A DNA stretch of 64,000 nt, taken from Henckelia pumila. Lineage: Eukaryota; Streptophyta; Magnoliopsida; Lamiales; Gesneriaceae. The stretch lies in NCBI RefSeq assembly GCF_033568475.1, contig NC_133123.1, positions 24,972,622 through 25,036,621 on the forward strand, given 5' to 3'. This document shows, in pieces, positions 56,690 through 64,000 of this stretch (position 1 is its first letter; each line of letters starts with the position of its first letter). Both the position numbers and the translations under genes were made by a program. The notes beneath the pieces are model-generated. The model worked only from the letters and a program-made list of their open reading frames with translations. It made no database searches and had not been told where the DNA came from.

Positions 56690-57125
56690 CAGAAAAATAG
56701 TGCAGCCACGAAAGACTTCCTGGGAATTGAAGCAGCACAGATTGCAAAAACGAGCAGAAAGCTCATAGTCGATTCCATGGCAGCCTCGTGTATTGATTTT
56801 ACCCGTGGTTGGTAAAAGTTTAATACTTGCACACAACATTGTATATTTGAAATACATAACACGAGTTTATGAAATTCAAAGACTTGTTAATACCTTAATA
56901 TGTATTGATGGGAGATAGGCAAGGAAACAACCTATGAGTGAGCCCGCTGTCTGAAAAATACAGTAAAGTACAGTGTCTATAAGTGAATGAGTTCCACTAA
57001 GTAAGACATCCATTGAAATCAGGGGGTTGACATGACCCCTTGAGATCTCACTTGCAATGAACATAGCAACCAACATGGCAGTGGAAGCTGCAATTGACAT
57101 CGTCAAAGACTGCTTGTCTGTGGAT
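56690..57125 (-). pseudogene. Aquaporin (MIP)-like exon remnant
   Basis: Minus strand exon about 57122-56895, after an acceptor CCACAG: MSIAASTAMLVAMFIASEISRG, HVNPLISMDVLLSG, TVLYCIFQTAGSLIGCFLAY, ending at AAG/GTATTA. This follows the MIP pattern of a half-helix with HxNP, then helix 3 with YxxxQxxGSxxG. NPL replaces the usual NPA, a kind of change known in the XIP subfamily. A further piece AAMESTMSFLLVFAIC (about 56780-56730) fits helix 4. The second NPA half and a clear first exon are missing, so it looks like a fragment. It could be XIP- or TIP-related. Confidence 0.5.
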
Positions 57126-57184
57126 GTACACAACAATTTATTTAATAAAGATAGGTAAAATCCGAACCATTTAAAATACTCCAA

Positions 57185-57640
57185 ACTGTTAATATTGATC
57201 TACCATTGAAGAATAAGCAAAGCTTTGTATAAAGAGAAAAAAATGTATATACAAGTTTAAAGAAGATCATTTATTTATAATTATACATCGAGCTAACTCT
57301 CTAATTGTCTAACTAACTATTACAGTGTATGTACTACTTAACACATGGATGCCACATTGATGATATGTATGTACTACTTAACACAAACAATTTAAAACAT
57401 GAATTTACTAGGATAAAATTTATGTGATGAAGAAGTTGGCTAGAAACTCACCAAGGTTGCCGCAGAGAGGTAAAGGCAAAAACAATAGAACAAGGATGAC
57501 ATGGTCTCGGCTGGATAGGATCTGATTTAAGCCCGCTCGTAAATTCATTGGAAAGACCTGGGCAGGGAGCAGCTGAAAGCGGAGATAAATTATTAGACTA
57601 TATAGTCTAAAAAATTAAATAAAAACAAAAAAGAAAAAAA
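57185..57640. other. Spacer with a possible exon of the aquaporin-like remnant
   Basis: On the minus strand 57580-57452 keeps an open frame (VILVLLFLPLPLCGNL) ending at CTTG/GTGAGT, a good splice donor. It could be an upstream exon but shows no MIP signature. Confidence 0.3.
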
Positions 57641-57654
57641 ACTTAAGACCCAAA

Positions 57655-57895
57655 AAACTAAATCCATCCTCCCTGGCCGAGTAATAATAGGCCCAAACAT
57701 TAACCAAACCCAACCCAAAACGTGACCCAAACCACAAAATCAACCCAGAACGTAGGCCCATCGATCTAAATCCATCCTCCCTGGCTTAGTCATACATTAA
57801 CCAACCCCAAACCAAACCTCAATGTCTTCACAAGCCACCAAGAACTAAACCCCAAGCCCGGTCCTAACCCAAACCACAAAATCAACCTGGAGCCC
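57655..57895 (+). repeat. Degenerate tandem repeat, two ~110 bp units
   Basis: CTAAATCCATCCTCCCTGGC occurs at 57659 and 57767; AACCCAAACCACAAAATCAACC follows in each unit. C/A-rich, unlike the flanks. Confidence 0.65.
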
Positions 57896-57899
57896 ACCG

Positions 57900-58862
57900 T
57901 CAACCTTGAAAGGAATATTAATTCCTTGAAAATCTTTTCCTTAAGCGTGCTAATTAGAATATTGAATTTTGCCTTCTAGACAAAAGATTTGATATGATAT
58001 GGTTAAATATTCTATGATCTCGATAATATATTTAGGATATATATTTAACTTAATTATATCTTGATATCGAATTGAAAGGATTTATGATTTATTATCAAGA
58101 TATGAATTGATATTATAGGGTAAATATTTATGTGCTATATATTATCAAAAATATTGAGATAAAATATTTACCTAGATTGAGTATTATCTTGATAAGAAAA
58201 TATTGTGTATTATCGTTATCATATATTATCAAGATGGTATCAAAAGAGTCTAATTCCTAACAAAGACTTATTTCCTTATTTGTGTAGGACTCTAAAAGGA
58301 ATCCTTTTTCTACTTGGACTCTCATCTATAAGTAAAGGATTCTGCGCACAAACAATCGTACACTTCAGAGGAGAATTCATAAGAGCTTTCAGAGAAAATC
58401 ACATAGAAGAATTCGAAGATTCTGAAGAAATTTTGCAACCATCGTTGTTGCTTGTCCCCGTGCTGCCGTTCGTGTTGAAGACATCAGAGACAATACTGTG
58501 GGAACTGTGTTGTTGAAGATCTTTTTTGTCTCTTCAAATTTAGGCTACGAGAGTTGCATCTGATTTGTTTTATATTCTGATTATTTAGGATGCAAGTTTG
58601 ATTACTCAACTTGTTGAGAAATTTAGGATTTAATGATTTTTCGTAAAATCACTAGGATTATCTTTGTAAGACTGATCTTACATTTACTAGTGATATTTAG
58701 CCCTAAGGCACCCGCACGAGTTTTTATACTCGTGCAAAATTAATTTCTTGTGTTATTTATTTTTGTTTATTTTTCGCTACACTGTGTTGTCATTGGTGTT
58801 GTAACACTACAGACAACATTGAATCTTTATTTTAACCTACAATTACAATACGATTTCTGTCA
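57900..58862 (+). repeat. 5' LTR region of SIRE-like copia element (left end not fixed)
   Basis: The right end TTTCTGTCA lies two bases before the PBS. A TATA-like CTATAAGTAAAGG is at 58326-58338, about 520 bp before it. The left end is not recognisable because no second LTR is in the window. Confidence 0.55.
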
Positions 58863-58864
58863 AG

Positions 58865-58877
58865 TGGCATCAGAGCC
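58865..58877 (+). other. Primer binding site, initiator tRNA-Met type (copia)
   Basis: TGGCATCAGAGCC, one base from the standard TGGTATCAGAGCC. Confidence 0.8.
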
Positions 58878-58933
58878 AACTCTTGACCTTACTAAGAGAG
58901 ATTCTGGTTATTTTTGTTTTGTAGGTTTATCAT

Positions 58934-60377
58934 GAACGTGCCGGTTGTTGACGTCAGATTCCGACCACCGGAAGTCAATAATTCAGATTTATGTGAAGAT
59001 TCAATTTTTTTGATCACCCAAAAGTTTGAAAATTATTTGAAAAGAAGAAACAAACAGAAATTTGGACAACAATTTAAGCACCCTAATTTTCCTGCTCCTG
59101 AAAATCTGTTGAGGGTGTCACCTACTCGAGAACCATCTCGACCAAGGTATGTTGTTAATCATGAATCTAATACCAAGTATTTTGATTATGTGCAATGCAG
59201 GGAATGCAAAGGATATGGACACTATGCAATTGAATGTGCAAATCAATTCCACAAAGGTATGACTATGTTCTTGAGTGATGATGACTCTGACAGAGATCAA
59301 GAACAGAATGATGAAGAAGATCATACCTCCCTGGCTGCATTGTTGAAAGCAAAGAAATGTTTTCAAGTCAACCCACTGTGTGTTGCCTCCGGTGTTGCAA
59401 CACCAAGTCGCAACACTAGTGAAAAATCAGTTTGCTTGAATACATCTACTCTTGGTAATTTTGGTGATCAGGAAGCTATCAATGATGATATAACTCTAGA
59501 GTGTGTACAGGAATTTTATAAGGAGTTGTATGCTGATAGGATCAAACGGAATAATTTGAACACAACTCTCTCTAAAGAAAATTCTGATTTGAAGTCTGCC
59601 ATGACCAAGCTTGAAGTGATTCTAGGTAAGAAAAATCTTGAATTCTGCAAGGATAAGGGGGAGCTTGAAAAGATAGCTCTAAATCTTGCTAAGTATAATT
59701 CAAGTACATCTAAGCTTGATTTTATAATGGGTAAAGATGGTAAGGCTGGTCCAGGGTTAGTAAACAGAGTGTTTGAAGTTGGAGAATCATCAAAACCAAC
59801 TGTGTTTGTGAAAGAAGGTAGCAATACTTCTAGCACATCCATTGTCGCTCCGCCATTCAAGAATTCTCCATCAAAAGAGTGTGTTCCTCCTCAAATGCCA
59901 AAGCAATGGAAGCGCCATTTTTTGTGTCATTACTGTTTCAAACCAGATCACATTAGGTCTTTTTGTTTCAAGACCAGGAATGACTGCATGTATTGGAAGT
60001 CAAAGCTGATGTTGCCCCCCGTGTTGCACAACACCAGACGCAACACCACCAAAAACAGACCCACAACAAAGAAAATTTGGGTACTAAAGTTTGATTTTCA
60101 GTATTTTGTTGTTTATACTTTCTTGAAAACTAACATTGCAGGTCACTGGTACTTTCATAGTGGAAGCTTATGTCACATTACAGGTTCAAAAGAGCATCTC
60201 ATGGACCATATTGAACAAAGATGTGGTACAGTGACTTACGGAGGTGGTGCAAAAGTAAGGATTGGTGGCAAAGGAACACCGAACGTGAAAGGATTTTCAA
60301 AGTTTCACAATGTGCTACATGTCAAGGGACTAATCTCAAACTTGATTTCTTTTAGTCAATTGTGTGATGATGATTGT
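58934..60377 (+). pseudogene. SIRE-like copia gag/protease, internally deleted and interrupted
   Basis: Starts MNVPVVDVRFRPPEV. After a deletion of the gag N-terminal part come YVQCRECKGYGHYAIEC (zinc knuckle CX2CX4HX4C), the coiled ECVQEFYKELY...LEKIALNLAKYN part, FIMGKDGKAGPG, a second Cys-His motif CHYCFKPDHIRSFC, and HWYFHSGSLCHITG. The last block is the copia protease/gag-pre-integrase motif, in which DSG is now HSG, so the catalytic Asp is lost. The frame then runs through LHVKGLISNLISFSQL into the gypsy LTR at 60378, which cuts the element. RT and integrase are not in the window. Confidence 0.85.
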
Positions 60378-62458
60378 TGTAACACCCCGTTTTTATCTTA
60401 ATTGAGTTTATTTAAGTTAATCGGAGATCGCAGAGTTCACGAGCCGATTTGATTTTGATCAGGGTCCTTTTTGCAAATTTGGAAATTTCAGGGACTAAAA
60501 CGCAAATTTGGAGTTTAATATATTATCTACACTTAGAATTCATTTGACTTAGTCTCTTATCCTTCCTCTCCTTCCCTTCCATCGGCTAGACTCCATTGAA
60601 GACGCCTCTTGGAGCTTTTGAGCTTTCTAATTTCAGTCCGAGCTCAATCCGGCCGTTGGAAATTAATTCTGAAGGCAGTTTAGCGATCACGGCTACGAGA
60701 GCTTCGTTCTATCGTAAGTTTTTCTACGATCAGATACATTCTAGTTTTTGGATGTTGTTAGAATCATTCTAGATTCGAGTATGTTGTTCTTGGCAAAGTT
60801 CTGATCGTTTATTATCTGTCGGTTTTAAAATAGAGCGACGTTCGGATTTGTTATGATTTTTGGAAGCTTTTTTCGAAAATTATGGTTTTTAGATTTGTTG
60901 GGTTTGCCTTGTTTTTGTTGTATTGGCTTTGATATGAGTTGATATCAGTATTGAACTGCTGTCTGCGTTTCCGGTTTGTTCAGTTTATAGCCGTTATGCC
61001 GTCGGTTTGAGTTTTGGGGATTTCGAACCGTTTTTGAATTGTGATCTTGGCTTGTAAGTTGATCGTGGTTATTGATCATTAAATTGTATCTGAACAGATT
61101 CATTTGGAGTTGTCAAGCCCTGTGTTAGCAGCATTTGGTCGTCGAGAATTGGATGAAGAACGGTAAAGAGATTACCTTGAACCGTTGCCTTTGTTGTTGG
61201 ATTGTTTAGTTGTTGATTAAACCTTTTGTTGTAGCTTATCCAGAGTTGGAACTACTGCATTGAAAGGTAAAGGCAGACATCGATAGGGGGATAGCATACT
61301 CGGGACAGTTGGTTCTCGAGTTTTCCTTAAAATCACATACTTGCATCTACACTCGTTCTAGCATGAGGAACTTGTGTTTTGTTGTTTTGATTGAGCTTTT
61401 GTTATATGGCTATGTTTTATATTTCTGTTATGCATTCATCTTGAGCCAATCTTGTTTTCAGCGGGCAGAACCGCCCTTTTTGTTTAGACATTTGGGAACT
61501 ATGATTGAGTGGCCTAGGTCGTAGTCGTTTCACCTAGTGCTAGCATACTCATTATAGTTGCTCAAAGTCTAGAGGAGTGGGATACGTGGCACCACCTCGA
61601 TTGGGTGAGTCGGTGAGTCGTTACGTAATCTCACCCTCGGGATCCCAAAAGCACAGCAGCAATCCCTCGTTATCAGATTTGATATCCCGGTTTAAAGACA
61701 TGCATTTCATTACATCGTTATTGATTTCGTTGTTGTCTTGAAAGCATGTTTATTGTTGTATTACTTGATATGTTGTTTTTACTGGGATTATCATTCTCAC
61801 CGGTTATCCGGCCGTTTCTTTGTTTTGTATGTGTACTTGGCAACAGGTGGGGCAGGAACAAGTCAGAAGAGGCATGGTTAGCTCCGAGGGAAAGTTGTAG
61901 AAGTGAGACTCGGTTTAGAAGTCGTGTCAATATGTTTATCTAGTTATATTAGAACATGTTTAGATCTCGAACTTCGTTGTTTATGTTGTATCGATCATGC
62001 GAGTCTTATGTTGCATGTTATAGACTGGTTCGTAGTTGATCAACGCTAGCATTTCATGTAATAACTGGAGAAGTTATGTTTTTAATGCATGAATTTGTGT
62101 TTGATGTATGGAATAACTTTTAGTTTGAGCTGCCAAGCTTTTTCTGCTCTGTTCTGTTTCTGCTGCAGGGGGGCGCCCGAGCTGCAGTTTTTAGCAGCCC
62201 GAGCGCACCCCAGTTCGAGTAATCCAGCAGCGCTGAACTTTAGGGCGCGCTCGAGCGGCAGTTTTTGCCCGCCCGAGCGCACCCCCTTTTTTATGGTCCA
62301 GCAGTGCTGGAGTTTAGGACGCGCTCGAGCGGCAGTTTTTGCCCGCCCGAGCGCAGCCTCCTTTAAAATTTTTTTTTTCTTTCTTACTTTGGTCTTGGAT
62401 CTTGTATGCTTAATTGTTGTTTAAGCCGAGATTAGTTGTTTAGAACCGAGGTCTCACA
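60378..62458 (+). repeat. 5' LTR of chromovirus-type Ty3/gypsy element
   Basis: Begins TGTAACACCCCG and ends GGTCTCACA, 2081 bp. It stands after ATTGT (60373-60377), the expected 5-bp target site, within the copia gag. Near its 3' end it holds three GC-rich hairpins. LTRs starting TGTAACACCCC are common in plant Tekay/Del-type chromoviruses. Confidence 0.85.
62173..62354 (+). repeat. Three GC-rich hairpins in the gypsy LTR, period 74 bp
   Basis: Left arms start at 62173, 62247 and 62321, exactly 74 bp apart. Pairs: 62173-62185/62194-62206 (GCGCCCGAGCTGC / GCAGCCCGAGCGC), 62247-62259/62267-62280 and 62321-62333/62341-62354 (GCGCTCGAGCGGC / GCCCGCCCGAGCGC). The loop is T-rich. Linkers repeat CCAGCAG(C/T)GCTG. 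Same core as the hairpins at 3441 in an unrelated element. Confidence 0.9.
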
Positions 62459-62463
62459 TTAAG

Positions 62464-62476
62464 TGGTATCAGAACC
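62464..62476 (+). other. Primer binding site, initiator tRNA-Met type (gypsy)
   Basis: TGGTATCAGAACC, five bases after the LTR end; one base differs from the standard site. Confidence 0.8.
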
Positions 62477-62761
62477 TTAAGATTCTTGGTTGAACTAGAG
62501 TGAGCGGGGTAGTTCGAGTCTGCATGTATTGGCTTCTCGCATGTGTATGAGTTATTTGATTGATTATTTATTACCATGCGAGCATGCTTTATTATTTGAG
62601 AAATTAATTGAATTACTTGATTCTGTGATTTAATTTTATAAAGCATGAACTACTTGAGATATAACTGCTTCTGTTATCGACTGGTACCCGGTATTCCAAG
62701 CGGTTGTAGGGCACCGAATCGTAGCGATTGAGTATATCGTGTCATAACCTTTGATTATCAG

Positions 62762-64000
62762 ATGGGTCCTTGTCGAGAGTTAAACAGAAACCCACCGCCA
62801 GTTATTCCTACAACTGAGCAAGCTAGTACTGAAACGGTTGAAATGGATGCTACAGCAACACCTATGGAAACCTTGCTGAAGAGGTTTCAGTCTTTCAATC
62901 CGCCGTTGTTGATGGGTACAGAGAATCCAGTCGACTGTGAGAGTTGGTTGGATGATATTGATCAATTATTCGATTCCCTTGATTATACTGATGACCGCCG
63001 AACCAGGTTAGTCATTCATCAGCTTCGTGGTGTGGCCAAGAACTGGTGGATTACAACCAAGAGATCCTTGGAGAACAGAGGTACAGTTGTCATTTGGTAT
63101 CTTTTTAAAACTGAGTTTTATAAGCAGTTTTTCCCCGTTTTGTACCGAAAGGACAAGGGAGCAGAATTTTCCAATTTGAGACAAGGGAATCTGAACATTG
63201 AGGAGTACGTAGCCAAGTTTGATAGCTTGTTGCGCTTTGTCCCGCACATTGCCGACAATGAAGAAGCCAAAGCCGATCAGTTCATAAATGGCTTGAATCC
63301 TGACATCTTCACATTGGTGAACACTGCTAGGCCAGACAACTTTGCGGACGCCATGAATCACGCAAAGGGAGCAGAAGCAGGCTTGTGGAGGCAGAGAGGT
63401 AATCAGGTAGCACCTCAGCAGCAGAGGCAGTATCAGAACCAACCATCTCAGTATCAGAATCAGCCACCTCAGCATCAGAACCAGCAGCAGAGGTATGAAG
63501 GTGGTAGCAGTAGGGGAAACAGAAAGGATCAGTACAAGGCAAGAGGTAAACAGTTCAAAAGGCAGGGGAACAGTTCGTCTAGTTCCAGTGGTTCCCGACA
63601 GTTTGGTTCAGGGCAGAGTTCTGGATCATCAACCTTGTACTGCAGCAAGTGTGGAGGAAGACACTCATCGGATCAGTGTGTGGGAGTCTTTGGTAATTGT
63701 AACACCTGTCAGCAACCGGGACACTTCTCTAAGGTGTGCCCTCAGCGTAACAGAGATAGAGCTCAGAGTGGGAGTTCGTCTAGACCTGCAGTTCAGCGGA
63801 GAGGCAGTCGTCTGCAGTGCACTCTTTCCACCCTCAGCAGCAGAACAGACAGGGAGGTAATTCTAGTGCGAACCAGCCTCCGAGACAGCAAGCACGTGTC
63901 TTTGCTTTGACAGAGGATCAGGCTCAAGCGGCACCTAATGATGTTATAGCAGGTAACTGTTTGATTTTTGGTCATTCTGCTCATGTTTTGATAGATACAG
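62762..64000 (+). pseudogene. gag: Chromovirus gag with frameshift, runs off the window into protease
   Basis: ATG 62762 opens MGPCRELNRNPPPV; the retrotransposon gag domain follows (FQSFNPPLLMGTENPVDCESWLDD near residues 46-65, LRGVAKNWW, FYKQFFPVLYRKDKGAEF, EEYVAKFDSLLRFVP). After a Gln-rich stretch (QNQPSQYQNQ) come two zinc knuckles: CSKCGGRHSSDQC (short CX2CX3HX4C) and CNTCQQPGHFSKVC (standard CX2CX4HX4C). In the first frame the ORF stops at 63910, but from about 63811 the next frame continues as SAVHSFHPQQQ ... NCLIFGHSAHVLIDT, the start of the aspartic protease, at the window end. A one-base indel near 63790-63811 thus separates gag from the rest. Otherwise well preserved, so the insertion is young. 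Confidence 0.88.

Noticed and set aside
1..64000. tRNA, rRNA or organellar insertion
   Set aside because: No cloverleaf, conserved rRNA block or chloroplast gene was recognised by eye on either strand; a tRNAscan run would settle the tRNA question.

Overview
The window is nuclear DNA of a flowering plant, almost certainly a eudicot. Genes have GT-AG introns, the spacers are AT-rich and packed with transposable elements, a MIR319 precursor is present, and the three large genes belong to plant families. An asterid is possible from the overall character, but nothing here proves it. Coordinates of spliced genes were worked out by hand from splice sites and reading frame; all three close into one open frame.

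Layout. 1-7.8 kb: the 3' two thirds of an Athila-type Ty3/gypsy element (broken pol, a second env-position ORF, long non-coding region, polypurine tract, 3' LTR). 7.8-8.8 kb: a short minus-strand Ty1/copia gag with its PBS and a ~138 bp LTR. 9.7-14.2 kb: an intact eight-exon gene for a 454-residue membrane RING-HC ubiquitin ligase. 14.3-26.7 kb: gene-free, AT-rich DNA built from Tourist-like, Mutator-like and Helitron non-autonomous elements and LINE/copia remnants. 27.1-28.7 kb: a MIR319 locus with TATA box and a complete hairpin. 29-32.3 kb: SINE-like, CACTA-like and Helitron remnants. 32.4-39.9 kb: a fifteen-exon TPR-SET-MYND-like protein gene (771 residues). 41.1-46.7 kb: a ten-coding-exon CIP7-like gene on the minus strand (1067 residues) with a 5'UTR intron, converging on the previous gene. 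46.8-57.6 kb: MITEs, LINE RNase H scraps, a Helitron, a 0.55 kb inverted repeat split by a copia fragment, and an aquaporin-like exon remnant. 57.6-64 kb: a SIRE-like copia element interrupted by a chromovirus-type Ty3/gypsy element that runs off the window.

The host genes form no pathway together. MIR319 silences TCP transcription factors, the CIP7-like protein is expected in light signalling, the RING protein in membrane protein turnover and the SET protein in lysine methylation.

The most striking structure is a GC-rich hairpin module (arms built on GCGCTCG...CGAGCGC) occurring eight times, in two unrelated LTR retrotransposons 56 kb apart, and spaced 73-79 bp in both. The pairing arms differ between elements with a compensating change, so base pairing seems to be what is kept. 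Five Helitron 3' ends in the same orientation and four Mutator-like MITEs with readable target duplications are the other main results.
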